Below, one piece after another: positions 40,081 to 53,252 of a DNA stretch of 64,000 nucleotides. Where the stretch lies: NCBI GenBank assembly GCA_030998225.1, contig JAPYXD010000170.1:1488001-1552000 (forward strand). The letters run 5' to 3'. The translations under genes and the position numbers were made by a program. Position 1 is the stretch's first letter; the number at the start of each line of letters is the position of its first letter. This stretch comes from Diplolepis rosae. Taxonomy: Eukaryota > Arthropoda > Insecta > Hymenoptera > Diplolepididae. Under the pieces are notes generated by a model. It saw only the letters and a list, made by a program, of their open reading frames with translations, did no database searches and was not told where the DNA came from.

Positions 40081-40443
40081 GCCTTTTTTTGAAAATTTTG
40101 ACCGACATATTGCATCCGCCATTTTGAGCTTTGAAAATCTGACTTCAGTTTCGTAATCAGCGATCCCAAAAACCCCTATAACCGAAATTCAGCATTAAAT
40201 TGCCTTTTTTTGTAAATTTTGACCGCCATATTGGATCCCCCATTATGAATTTTGGAAATCTGACGTCAGATTCGTAATCAGCGATACCAAAAACCCCCAT
40301 AACCGAAATTCAGCATTAAATTGCCTTTTTTTGAAAATTTTGACCGACATATTGCATCCGCCATTTTGAGCTTTGAAAATCTGACTTCAGATTCGTAATC
40401 AGCGATCCTAAAAACCCCTATAACCGAAATTCAGCATTAAATT
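40081..40443 (+). repeat. 363-bp tandem duplication near 40 kb, unit 1
   Basis: Three monomers (GCATCC with TTCAGTTTCG; GGATCCCCCATTATG; GCATCC with TTCAGATTCG) repeat immediately at 363 bp. This unit ends with GATCCTAAAAACC. Confidence 0.82.
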
Positions 40444-40806
40444 GCCTTTTTTTGAAAATTTTGACCGACATATTGCATCCGCCATTTTGAGCTTTGAAAA
40501 TCTGACTTCAGTTTCGTAATCAGCGATCCCAAAAACCCCTATAACCGAAATTCAGCATTAAATTGCCTTTTTTTGTAAATTTTGACCGCCATATTGGATC
40601 CCCCATTATGAATTTTGGAAATCTGACGTCAGATTCGTAATCAGCGATACCAAAAACCCCCATAACCGAAATTCAGCATTAAATTGCCTTTTTTTGAAAA
40701 TTTTGACCGACATATTGCATCCGCCATTTTGAGCTTTGAAAATCTGACTTCAGATTCGTAATCAGCGATCCCAAAAACCCCTATAACCGAAATTCAGCAT
40801 TAAATT
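40444..40806 (+). repeat. 363-bp tandem duplication near 40 kb, unit 2
   Basis: Second unit, ending with GATCCCAAAAACC and leading directly into copy 2 of the 3136-bp unit. This pinpoints where the unequal exchange that created the larger repeat joined. Confidence 0.82.
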
Positions 40807-43550
40807 GCATTTTTTAGTAAATTTTGACCTACATATTGGATCCGCCATTGTGAATTTTGGAAATCTGACTTCCGATTCGTAATCAGTGATCCCAAAAACC
40901 CATATAACCAATATTTAGCATCAATTTGCCCTTTTTTGTAAATTTTGACCGCCATATTGGATCTGCCATCATGAATTTTGAAAATCTGACTCCAGATTCG
41001 TAATGAGCGATCGCAGAAACCCTTATAACCAAAATTTAACATTAAATTGAATTTTTTTTGTAAATTTTGAACGCCATATTGGATCCACCATCGTGAATTT
41101 TGAAAATCTGACCTCAGATTCGTAATGAGCGATCGCAGAAACCCTTATAACCAAAATGTACCATTAAATTGCCTTTTTTTGTAAATTTAGAACAACATAT
41201 TGGATCCGCCATTGTGAATTTTGAAAATCTGACTTCAGATTCGTAATCAGCGATCCCAAAAACCCCCATAACCGAAATTCAGCATTAAATTGCCTTTTTT
41301 TGTAAATTTAGACCGAAATATTGGATCCGCCATTGTGAATTTTGAAAATCTGACTTCAAATTCGTAATCAGCGATCCCAAAAACCCCCATAACCGAAATT
41401 CAGCATTAAATTGCCTTCTTTTGTAAATTTAGACCGAAATATTGGATCCGCCATTGTGAATTTTGAAAATCTGACTTCAAATTCGTAATCAGCGATCCCA
41501 AAAACCCCCATAACCGAAATTCAGCATTAAATTGCCTTTTTTTGAAAATTTTGACCGCCATATTGGATCCGCCATTATGAATTTTGGAAATCTGACGTCA
41601 GATTCGTAATCAGCGATCCCAAAAACCCTTATAACCAATATTTCGCATCAATTTGCTCTTCTTTGTAAATTTTGACAGCCATATTTGATCCGCCATCGTG
41701 AATTTTGAAAATCTGACTTCAGATTCGTAATGAGCGATCGCAGAAACCCTTGTAACCAAAATTGAGCAGTAAATTGCCTTCTTTTGTAAATTGAGACCGA
41801 CATATTGGATCCGCCATTGTGAATTTTGGAAATCTGACTTCAGATTCGTAATCAGTGATCCCAAAACCCATATAACCAATATTTAGCATCAATTTGCCCT
41901 TTTTTGTAAATTCTGACCGCCATATTGGATCCGCCATTATGAATTTTGGAAATCTGACGTCAGATTCGTAATCAGCGATCCCAAAAACCCTTATAACCAA
42001 TATTTCGCATCAATTTGCTCTTCTTTGTAAATTTTGACAGCCATATTTGATCCGCCATCGTGAATTTTGAAAATCTGACTTCAGATTCGTAATGAGCGAT
42101 CGCAGAAACCCTTGTAACCAAAATTGAGCATTAAATTGCCTTCTTTTGTAAATTTAGACCGAAATATTGGATCCGCCATTGTGAATTTTGGAAATCTGAC
42201 GTCAGATTCGTAATCAGCGATCCCAAAAACCCCCATAACCGAAATTCAGCCTTTTTTTGAAAATTTTGACCGACATAGTGCATCCGCCATTTTGAGCTTT
42301 GAAAATCTGACTTCAGTTTCGTAATCAGCGATCCCAAAAACCCCTATAACCGAAATTCAGCATTAAATTGCCTTTTTTTGTAAAGTTTGACCGCCATATT
42401 GGATCCCCCATTATGAATTTTGGAAATCTGACGTCAGATTCGTAATCAGCGATACCAAAAACCCCCATAACCGAAATTCAGCATTAAATTGCATTTTTTT
42501 GTAAATTTTGACCGCCATATTGGATCCGCCATTGTGAATTTTGGAAATCTGACGTCAGATTCGTAATGAGCGATCCCAAAAACCCCCATAACCGAAATTC
42601 AGCATTAAATTGCCTTCTTTTGTAAATTTAGACCGAAATATTGGATCCGCCATTGTGAATTTTGAAAATCTGACTTCAAATTCGTAATCAGCGATCCCAA
42701 AAACCCCCATAACCGAAATTCAGCATTAAATTGCCTTTTTTTGAAAATTTTGACCGCCATATTGGATCCGCCATTGTGAATTTTGGAAATCTGACGTCAG
42801 ATTCGTAATGAGCGATCCCAAAAACCCTTATAACCAATATTTCGCATCAATTTGCTCTTCTTTGTAAATTTTGACAGCCATATTTGATCCGCAATCGTGA
42901 ATTTTGAAAATCTGACTTCAGATTCGTAATGAGCGATCGCAGAAACCCTCGTAACCAAAATTGAGCATTAAATTGCCTTCTTTTGTAAATTGAGACCGAT
43001 ATATTGGATCCCCCATTGTGAATTTTGGAAATCTGACTTCAGATTCGTAATCAGCAATCCCAAAAACCCCTATAACCGAAATTCAGCATTAAAATGCCTT
43101 TTTTTGTAAATTTTGACCGCCATATTGGATCCGCCATTATGAATTTTGGAAATCTGACGTCAGATTCGTAATCAGCGATACCAAAAACCCCCATAACCGA
43201 AATTCAGCATTAAATTGCCTTTTTTTGAAAATTTTGACCGACATATTGCATCCGCCATTTTGAGCTTTGAAAATCTGACTTCAGTTTCGTAATCAGCGAT
43301 CCCAAAAACCCCTATAACCGAAATTCAGCATTAAATTGCCTTTTTTTGTAAATTTTGACCGCCATATTGGATCCCCCATTATGAATTTTGGAAATCTGAC
43401 GTCAGATTCGTAATCAGCGATACCAAAAACCCCCATAACCGAAATTCAGCATTAAATTGCCTTTTTTTGAAAATTTTGACCGACATATTGCATCCGCCAT
43501 TTTGAGCTTTGAAAATCTGACTTCAGATTCGTAATCAGCGATCCTAAAAA
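40800..43550 (+). repeat. 26-monomer higher-order unit, copy 2
   Basis: It follows copy 1 marker for marker to about 43.5 kb, including TTCCGATTCG and the 10-bp deletion at 42247. Private changes are GAGCAGTAAATT and CCCAAAACCC (one A missing). At 43.55 kb it continues into the GCATTTTTTTG/CCGACATATT monomer of the 34-monomer unit, while copy 1 looped back to its own start. Confidence 0.78.
42247..42256 (+). repeat. 10-bp deletion junction, 111-bp monomer (copy 6)
   Basis: It lies 3135 bp from the previous copy. ATAGTGCATCC is present, then TTCAGTTTCG and AAAGTTTGACC. Confidence 0.88.
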
Positions 43551-46349
43551 CCCCTATAACCGAAATTCAGCATTAAATTGCATTTTTTTGTAAATTTTGA
43601 CCGACATATTGGATCCGCCATTGTGAATTTTGGAAATCTGACTTCAGATTCGTAATCAGTGATCCCAAAAACCCATATAACCAATATTTAACATTAAATT
43701 GAATTTTTTTTGTAAATTTTGAACGCCATATTGGATCCACAATCGTGAATTTTGAAAATCTGACCTCAGATTCGTAATGAGCGATCGCAGAAACCCTTAT
43801 AACCAAAATGTACCATTAAATTGCCTTTATTTGTAAATATAGAACGACATATTGGATCCGCCATTGTGAATTTTGAAAATCTGACTTCATATTCGTAATC
43901 AGCGATCCCAAAAACCCCCATAACCAAAATTCAGCATTAAATTGCCTTTTTTTGAAAATTTTGACCGACATATTGGATCCGCCATTGTGAATTTTGAAAA
44001 TCTGACTTCAAATTCGTAATCAGCGATCCCAAAAACCCCCATAACCGAAATTCAGCATTAAATTGCCTTTTTTTGTAAATTTAGACCGAAATATTGGATC
44101 CGCCATTGTGAATTTTGAAAATCTGACTTCAAATTCGTAATCAGCGATCCCAAAAACCCCCATAACCGAAATTCAGCATTAAATTGCCTTCTTTTGTAAA
44201 TTTATACCGAAATATTGGATCCGCCATTGTGAATTTTGAAAATCTGACTTCAAATTCGTAATCAGCGATCCCAAAAACCCCCATAACCGAAATTCAGCAT
44301 TAAATTGCCTTTTTTTGAAAATTTTGACCGCCATATTGGATCCGCCATTATGAATTTTGGAAATCTGACGTCAGATTCGTAATCAGCGATCCCAAAAACC
44401 CTTATAACCAATATTTCGCATCAATTTGCTCTTCTTTGTAAATTTTGACAGCCATATTTGATCCGCAATCGTGAATTTTGAAAATCTGACTTCAGATTCG
44501 TAATGAGCGATCGCAGAAACCCTCGTAACCAAAATTGAGCATTAAATTGCCTTCTTTTGTAAATTGAGACCGATATATTGGATCCCCCATTGTGAATTTT
44601 GGAAATCTGACTTCAGATTCGTAATCAGCAATCCCAAAAACCCCTACAACCGAAATTCAGCATTAAAATGCCTTTTTTTGTAAATTTTGACCGCCATATT
44701 GGATCCGCCATTATGAATTTGGAAATCTGACTTCAGATTCGTAATCAGCAATCCCAAAAACCCCTACAACCGAAATTCAGCATTAAAATGCCTTTTTTTG
44801 TAAATTTTGACCGCCATATTGCATCCGCCATTTTGAGCTTTGAAAATCTGACTTCAGATTCGTAATCAGCAATCCCAAAAACCCCTACAACCGAAATTCA
44901 GCATTAAAATGCCTTTTTTTGTAAATTTTGACCGCCATATTGAATCCGCCATTATGAATTTGGAAATCTGACGTCAGATTCGTAATCAGCCATACCAAAA
45001 ACCCCCATAACCGAAATTCAGCATTAAATTGCCCTTCTTTGTCAATTTTGACCAACATATTGGATCCGCCATTGTGAATTTTGGAAATCTGACGTCAGAT
45101 TCGTAATCAGCGATACCAAAAACCCCCATAACCGAAATTCAGCATTAAATTGCCTTTTTTTGAAAATTTTGACCGACATATTGCATCCGCCATTTTGAGC
45201 TTTGAAAATCTGACTTCAGATTCGTAATCAGCGATCCCAAAAACCCCTATAACCGAAATTCAGCATTAAATTGCATTTTTTTGTAAATTTTGACCGACAT
45301 ATTGGATCCGCCATTGTGAATTTTGGAAATCTGACTTCAGATTCGTAATCAGTGATCCCAAAAACCCATATAACCAATATTTAACAGTAAATTGAATTTT
45401 TTTTGTAAATTTTGAACGCCATATTGGATCCACCATCGTGAATTTTGAAAATCTGACCTCAGATTCGTAATGAGCGATCGCAGAAACCCTTATAACCAAA
45501 ATGTACCATTAAATTTCCTTTTTTTTAAATTTAGAACGACATATTGGATCCGCCATTGTGAATTTTGAAAATCTGACTTCAGATTCGTAATCAGCGATCC
45601 CAAAAACCCCCATAACCGAAATTCAGCATTAAATTGCCTTTTTTTGAAAATTTTGACCGCCATATTGGATCCGCCATTATGAATTTTGGAAATCTGACGT
45701 CAGATTCGTAATGAGCGATCCCAAAAACCCTTATAACCAATATTTCGCATCAATTTGCTCTTCTTTGTAAATTTTGACAGCCATATTTGATCCGCAATCG
45801 TGAATTTTGAAAATCTGACTTCAGATTCGTAATGAGCGATCGCAGAAACCCTTGTAACCAAAATTGAGCATTAAATTGCCTTCTTTTGTAAATTGAGACC
45901 GACATATTGGATCCGCCATTGTGAATTTTGGAAATCTGACTTCAGATTCGTAATCAGTGATCCCAACAACCCTTATAAACAATATTTAGCATCAATTTGC
46001 CCTTTTTTGTAAATTTTGACCGCCATATTGGATCCGCCATTGTGAATTTTGTAAATCTGACTTCAGATTCGTAATCAGTGATCCCAAAAACCCTTATAAC
46101 CAATATTTCGCATCAATTTGCTCTTCTTTGTAAATTTTGACAGCCATATTTGATCCGCCATCGTGAATTTTGAAAATCTGACTTCAGATTCGTAATGAGC
46201 GATCGCAGAAACCCTTGTAACCAAAATTGAGCATTAAATTGCCTTCTTTTGTAAATTTAGACCGAAATATTGGATCCGCCATTGTGAATTTTGGAAATCT
46301 GACGTCAGATTCGTAATCAGCGATCCCAAAAACCCCCATAACCGAAATT

Positions 46350-46359
46350 CAGCCTTTTT
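46350..46359 (+). repeat. 10-bp deletion junction, 111-bp monomer (copy 7, last)
   Basis: It lies 4103 bp from the previous copy, which equals 33 x 121 + 111 minus one base. ATAGTGCATCC is present. None is seen downstream. Confidence 0.88.
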
Positions 46360-46719
46360 TTGAAAATTTTGACCGACATAGTGCATCCGCCATTTTGAGC
46401 TTTGAAAATCTGACTTCAGTTTCGTAATCAGCGATCCCAAAAACCCCTATAACCGAAATTCAGCATTAAATTGCCTTTTTTTGTAAATTTTGACCGCCAT
46501 ATTGGATCCCCCATTATGAATTTTGGAAATCTGACGTCAGATTCGTAATCAGCGATACCAAAAACCCCCATAACCGAAATTCAGCATTAAATTGCATTTT
46601 TTTGTAAATTTTGACCGCCATATTGGATCCGCCATTGTGAATTTTGGAAATCTGACGTCAGATTCGTAATCAGCGATCCCAAAAACCCCCATAACCGAAA
46701 TTCAGCATTAAATTGCCTT

Positions 46720-46760
46720 ATTTTGTAAATTTAGACCGCACTATTGGATCCTCCTGTGTT
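46720..46760 (+). repeat. Diverged monomer patch
   Basis: Seven substitutions, all transversions, no indel: CCTTATTTTG, ACCGCACTATTGG and GGATCCTCCTGTGTTAATTTT against the usual CCTTCTTTTG, ACCGAAATATTGG and GGATCCGCCATTGTG. Confidence 0.7.
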
Positions 46761-47985
46761 AATTTTGAAAATCTGACTTCAAATTCGTAATCAGCGATCC
46801 CAAAAACCCCCATAACCGAAATTCAGCATTAAATTGCCTTTTTTTGAAAATTTTGACCGACATATTGGATCCGCCATTATGAATTTTGGAAATCTGACGT
46901 CAGATTCGTAATCAGCGATCCCAAAAACCCTTATAACCAATATTTCGCATCAATTTGCTCTTCTTTGTAAATTTTGACAGCCATATTTGATCCGCCATCG
47001 TGAATTTTGAAAATCTGACTTCAGATTCGTAATGAGCGATCGCAGAAACCCTTGTAACCAAAATTGAGCATTAAATTGCCTTCTTTTGTAAATTGAGACC
47101 GATATATTGGATCCCCCATTGTGAATTTTGGAAATCTGACTTCAGATTCGTAATCAGCAATCCCAAAAACCCCTACAACCGAAATTCAGCATTAAAATGC
47201 CTTTTTTTGTAAATTTTGACCGCCATATTGGATCCGCCATTATGAATTTGGAAATCTGACGTCAGATTCGTAATCAGCGATCCCAAAAACCCCCATAACC
47301 GAAATTCAGCATTAAATTGCCTTTTTTTGAAAATTTTGACCGACATATTGCATCCGCCATTTTGAGCTTTGAAAATCTGACTTCAGTTTCGTAATCAGCG
47401 ATCCCAAAAACCCCTATAACCGAAATTCAGCATTAAATTGCCTTTTTTTGTAAATTTTGACCGCCATATTGGATCCCCCATTATGAATTTTGGAAATCTG
47501 ACGTCAGATTCGTAATCAGCGATACCAAAAACCCCCATAACCGAAATTCAGCATTAAATTGCCTTTTTTTGAAAATTTTGACCGACATATTGCATCCGCC
47601 ATTTTGAGCTTTGAAAATCTGACTTCAGATTCGTAATCAGCGATCCTAAAAACCCCTATAACCGAAATTCAGCATTAAATTGCATTTTTTTGTAAATTTT
47701 GACCGACATATTGGATCCGCCATTGTGAATTTTGGAAATCTGACTTCAGATTCGTAATCAGTGATCCCAAAAACCCATATAACCAATATTTAACATTAAA
47801 TTGAATTTTTTTGTAAATTTTGAACGCCATATTGGATCCACCATCGTGAATTTTGAAAATCTGACCTCAGATTCGTAATGAGCGATCGCAGAAACCCTTA
47901 TAACCAAAATGTACCATTAAATTGCCTTTTTTTGTAAATTTAGAACGACATATTGGATCCGCCATTGTGAATTTTGAAAATCTGA

Positions 47986-48712
47986 CTTCATATTCGTAAT
48001 CAGCGATCCCAAAAACCCCTATAACCGAAATTCAGCATTAAATTGCCTTTTTTTGTAAATTTTGACCGCCATATTGGATCCCCCATTATGAATTTTGAAA
48101 ATCTGACTTCAAATTCGTAATCAGCGATCCCAAAAACCCCCATAACCGAAATTCAGCATTAAATTGCCTTTTTTTGTAAATTTAGACCGAAATATTGGAT
48201 CCGCCATTGTGAATTTTGAAAATCTGACTTCAAATTCGTAATCAGCGATCCCAAAAACCCCCATAACCGAAATTCAGCATTAAATTGCCTTCTTTTGTAA
48301 ATTTATACCGAAATATTGGATCCGCCATTGTGAATTTTGAAAATCTGACTTCAAATTCGTAATCAGCGATCCCAAAAACCCCCATAACCGAAATTCAGCA
48401 TTAAATTGCCTTTTTTTGTAAATTTTGACCGCCATATTGGATCCCCCATTATGAATTTTGAAAATCTGACTTCAGATTCGTAATCAGTGATCCCAAAAAC
48501 CCATATAACCAATATTTAACATTAAATTGAATTTTTTTTGTAAATTTTGAACGCCATATTGGATCCACCATCGTGAATTTTGAAAATCTGACCTCAGATT
48601 CGTAATGAGCGATCGCAGAAACCCTTATAACCAAAATGTACCATTAAATTGCCTTTTTTTGTAAATTTAGAACGACATATTGGATCCGCCATTGTGAATT
48701 TTGAAAATCTGA
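47986..48712 (+). repeat. Six-monomer tandem repeat, unit 1
   Basis: TTCATATTCG marks the start of each unit at 47986, 48713 and 49439, spacing 727 and 726 bp (6 x 121, with one extra T). This unit includes the TTATACCGAAATATT monomer and the long-T CCACCATCG monomer. Confidence 0.78.
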
Positions 48713-49438
48713 CTTCATATTCGTAATCAGCGATCCCAAAAACCCCTATAACCGAAATTCAGCATTAAATTGCCTTTTTTTGTAAATTTTGACCGCCATA
48801 TTGGATCCCCCATTATGAATTTTGAAAATCTGACTTCAAATTCGTAATCAGCGATCCCAAAAACCCCCATAACCGAAATTCAGCATTAAATTGCCTTTTT
48901 TTGTAAATTTAGACCGAAATATTGGATCCGCCATTGTGAATTTTGAAAATCTGACTTCAAATTCGTAATCAGCGATCCCAAAAACCCCCATAACCGAAAT
49001 TCAGCATTAAATTGCCTTCTTTTGTAAATTTATACCGAAATATTGGATCCGCCATTGTGAATTTTGAAAATCTGACTTCAAATTCGTAATCAGCGATCCC
49101 AAAAACCCCCATAACCGAAATTCAGCATTAAATTGCCTTTTTTTGTAAATTTTGACCGCCATATTGGATCCCCCATTATGAATTTTGGAAATCTGACGTC
49201 AGATTCGTAATCAGCGATCCCAAAAACCCTTATAACCAATATTTCGCATCAATTTGCTCTTCTTTGTAAATTTTGACAGCCATATTTGATCCGCCATCGT
49301 GAATTTTGAAAATCTGACTTCAGATTCGTAATGAGCGATCGCAGAAACCCTTATAACCAAAATGTACCATTAAATTGCCTTTTTTTGTAAATTTAGAACG
49401 ACATATTGGATCCGCCATTGTGAATTTTGAAAATCTGA
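48713..49438 (+). repeat. Six-monomer tandem repeat, unit 2
   Basis: It matches unit 1 for about four monomers, then carries a GACGTC monomer plus a CTCTTC monomer where unit 1 has CAGTGATCCC plus the long-T monomer. It rejoins at AAAATGTACC. The unit is a mosaic of two sources. Confidence 0.75.
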
Positions 49439-51354
49439 CTTCATATTCGTAATCAGCGATCCCAAAAACCCCTATAACCGAAATTCAGCATTAAATTGCC
49501 TTTTTTTGAAAATTTTGACCGACATATTGGATCCGCCATTGTGAATTTTGAAAATCTGACTTCAAATTCGTAATCAGCAATCCCAAAAACCCCTACAACC
49601 GAAATTCAGCATTAAAATGCCTTTTTTTGTAAATTTTGACCGCCATATTGCATCCGCCATTTTGAGCTTTGAAAATCTGACTTCAGATTCGTAATCAGCA
49701 ATCCCAAAAACCCCTACAACCGAAATTCAGCATTAAAATGCCTTTTTTTGTAAATTTTGACCGCCATATTGGATCCGCCATTATGAATTTGGAAATCTGA
49801 CGTCAGATTCGTAATCAGCCATACCAAAAACCCCCATAACCGAAATTCAGCATTAAATTGCCCTTCTTTGTCAATTTTGACCAACATATTGGATCCGCCA
49901 TTGTGAATTTTGGAAATCTGACGTCAGATTCGTAATCAGCGATACCAAAAACCCCCATAACCGAAATTCAGCATTAAATTGCCTTTTTTTGAAAATTTTG
50001 ACCGACATATTGCATCCGCCATTTTGAGCTTTGAAAATCTGACTTCAGATTCGTAATCAGCGATCCCAAAAACCCCTATAACCGAAATTCAGCATTAAAT
50101 TGCATTTTTTTGTAAATTTTGACCGACATATTGGATCCGCCATTGTGAATTTTGGAAATCTGACTTCAGATTCGTAATCAGTGATCCCAAAAACCCATAT
50201 AACCAATATTTAACAGTAAATTGAATTTTTTTTGTAAATTTTGACCGACATATTGGATCCGCCATTGTGAATTTTGGAAATCTGACTTCAGATTCGTAAT
50301 CAGTGATCCCAAAAACCCATATAACCAATATTTAACAGTAAATTGAATTTTTTTGTAAATTTTGAACGCCATATTGGATCCACCATCGTGAATTTTGAAA
50401 ATCTGACTTCAGATTCGTAATGAGCGATCGCAGAAAACCTTATAACCAAAATTGAGCATTAAATTGCCTTCTTTTGTAAATTGAGACCGATATATTGGAT
50501 CCCCCATTGTGAATTTTGGAAATCTGACTTCAGATTCGTAATCAGCAATCCCAAAAACCCCTACAACCGAAATTCAGCATTAAAATGCCTTTTTTTGTAA
50601 ATTTTGACCGCCATATTGGATCCGCCATTATGAATTTGGAAATCTGACGTCAGATTCGTAATCAGCGATCCCAAAAACCCCCATAACCGAAATTCAGCAT
50701 TAAATTGCCTTTTTTTGAAAATTTTGACCGACATATTGCATCCGCCATTTTGAGCTTTGAAAATCTGACTTCAGTTTCGTAATCAGCGATCCCAAAAACC
50801 CCTATAACCGAAATTCAGCATTAAATTGCCTTTTTTTGTAAATTTTGACCGCCATATTGGATCCCCCATTATGAATTTTGGAAATCTGACGTCAGATTCG
50901 TAATCAGCGATACCAAAAACCCCCATAACCGAAATTCAGCATTAAATTGCCTTTTTTGAAAATTTTGACCGACATATTGCATCCGCCATTTTGAGCTTTG
51001 AAAATCTGACTTCAGATTCGTAATCAGCGATCCTAAAAACCCCTATAACCGAAATTCAGCATTAAATTGCATTTTTTTGTAAATTTTGACCGACATATTG
51101 GATCCGCCATTGTGAATTTTGGAAATCTGACTTCAGATTCGTAATCAGTGATCCCAAAAACCCATATAACCAATATTTAACATTAAATTGAATTTTTTTT
51201 GTAAATTTTGAACGCCATATTGGATCCACCATCGTGAATTTTGAAAATCTGACCTCAGATTCGTAATGAGCGATCGCAGAAACCCTTATAACCAAAATGT
51301 ACCATTAAATTGCCTTTTTTTGTAAATTTAGAACGACATATTGGATCCGCCATT

Positions 51355-51380
51355 TTGAATTTCTAAATTCTGAGTTCATG
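51355..51380 (+). repeat. Diverged monomer patch
   Basis: Six substitutions (four transversions, two transitions) cluster in 26 bp: CATTTTGAATTTCTAAATTC and GAGTTCATGTTCG. The matching copies near 47.97, 48.70 and 55.48 kb are unchanged. Confidence 0.7.
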
Positions 51381-53204
51381 TTCGTAATCAGCGATCCCAA
51401 AAACCCCCATAACCAAAATTCAGCATTAAATTGCCTTTTTTTGAAAATTTTGACCGACATATTGGATCCGCCATTGTGAATTTTGAAAATCTGACTTCAA
51501 ATTCGTAATCAGCAATCCCAAAAACCCCCATAACCGAAATTCAGCATTAAATTGCCTTTTTTTGTAAATTTAGACCGAAATATTGGATCCGCCATTGTGA
51601 ATTTTGAAAATCTGACTTCAAATTCGTAATCAGCGATCCCAAAAACCCCCATAACCGAAATTCAGCATTAAATTGCCTTCTTTTTGTAAATTTATACCGA
51701 AATATTGGATCCGCCATTGTGAATTTTGAAAATCTGACTTCAAATTCGTAATCAGCGATCCCAAAAACCCCCATAACCGAAATTCAGCATTAAATTGCCT
51801 TTTTTTGAAAATTTTGACCGCCATATTGGATCCGCCATTATGAATTTTGGAAATCTGACGTCAGATTCGTAATCAGCGATCCCAAAAACCCTTATAACCA
51901 ATATTTCGCATCAATTTGCTCTTCTTTGTAAATTTTGACAGCCATATTTGATCCGCCATCGTGAATTTTGAAAATCTGACTTCAGATTCGTAATGAGCGA
52001 TCGCAGAAACCCTTGTAACCAAAATTGAGCATTAAATTGCCTTCTTTTGTAAATTGAGACCGATATATTGGATCCCCCATTGTGAATTTTGGAAATCTGA
52101 CTTCAGATTCGTAATCAGCAATCCCAAAAACCCCTACAACCGAAATTCAGCATTAAAATGCCTTTTTTTGTAAATTTTGACCGCCATATTGGATCCGCCA
52201 TTATGAATTTGGAAATCTGACTTCAGATTCGTAATCAGCAATCCCAAAAACCCCTACAACCGAAATTCAGCATTAAAATGCCTTTTTTTGTAAATTTTGA
52301 CCGCCATATTGCATCCGCCATTTTGAGCTTTGAAAATCTGACTTCAGATTCGTAATCAGCAATCCCAAAAACCCCTACAACCGAAATTCAGCATTAAAAT
52401 GCCTTTTTTTGTAAATTTTGACCGCCATATTGGATCCGCCATTATGAATTTGGAAATCTGACGTCAGATTCGTAATCAGCCATACCAAAAACCCCCATAA
52501 CCGAAATTCAGCATTAAATTGCCCTTCTTTGTCAATTTTGACCAACATATTGGATCCGCCATTGTGAATTTTGGAAATCTGACGTCAGATTCGTAATCAG
52601 CGATACCAAAAACCCCCATAACCGAAATTCAGCATTAAATTGCCTTTTTTTGAAAATTTTGACCGACATATTGCATCCGCCATTTTGAGCTTTGAAAATC
52701 TGACTTCAGATTCGTAATCAGCGATCCCAAAAACCCCTATAACCGAAATTCAGCATTAAATTGCATTTTTTTGTAAATTTTGACCGACATATTGGATCCG
52801 CCATTGTGAATTTTGGAAATCTGACTTCAGATTCGTAATCAGTGATCCCAAAAACCCATATAACCAATATTTAACAGTAAATTGAATTTTTTTGTAAATT
52901 TTGAACGCCATATTGGATCCACCATCGTGAATTTTGAAAATCTGACCTCAGATTCGTAATGAGCGATCGCAGAAACCCTTATAACCAAAATGTACCATTA
53001 AATTTCCTTTTTTTTAAATTTAGAACGACATATTGGATCCGCCATTGTGAATTTTGAAAATCTGACTTCATATTCGTAATCAGCGATCCCAAAAACCCCC
53101 ATAACCGAAATTCAGCATTAAATTGCCTTTTTTTGAAAATTTTGACCGCCATATTGGATCCACCATTTTGAATTTTAGAAATATGACTTCAGATTCGTAA
53201 TCAG

Positions 53205-53252
53205 AGATCCCAAAAACCCATATAACCAATATTTAGCATCAATATGCGATTG
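53205..53252 (+). repeat. Diverged monomer patch at a subtype junction
   Basis: Five transversions (CAGAGATCC, AATATGCGATTGTTTG) lie just where a GAATTTTAGAAATATGAC monomer typical of the first 15 kb joins right-half monomers. A left-type fragment of about one monomer (from ~53160) is embedded here. Confidence 0.65.

Larger units (their letters stand above)
37664..40799 (+). repeat. 26-monomer higher-order unit (3136 bp), copy 1
   Basis: The spacing to the next copy is 3136 bp, which equals 25 x 121 + 111, the short monomer being the CAGCC deletion form. It includes the 1.45-kb cassette (TTCCGATTCG, AGAACAACATATT) and the diverged stretch at 39365-39520. A private three-monomer duplication sits near its right end. 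Confidence 0.82.
42990..47093 (+). repeat. 34-monomer higher-order unit (~4.1 kb), copy 1
   Basis: The rare marker GAGACCGATATATTGG followed by GGATCCCCCATTGTG starts each unit (42990, 47094, 50482; a TTTAGACC version at 54592; 63164) and recurs internally about 1575 bp later. Other ordered markers are GATCCTAAAAACC, TTCATATTCG, TTATACCGAAATATT, the 120-bp GAATTTGG monomers and CCTTCTTTGTCAATTTTG. The length is close to 34 x 121 = 4114. Confidence 0.8.
47094..50481 (+). repeat. 34-monomer unit, copy 2, internally rearranged (3.39 kb)
   Basis: It opens with the same markers as copy 1 but is shorter. Its middle is rebuilt by a six-monomer duplication (47986-49438), and a further duplicated monomer pair appears at about 50220-50342 (AACAGTAAATTG twice). 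The CCTTCTTTGTCAATT marker is present near 49860. Confidence 0.75.
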
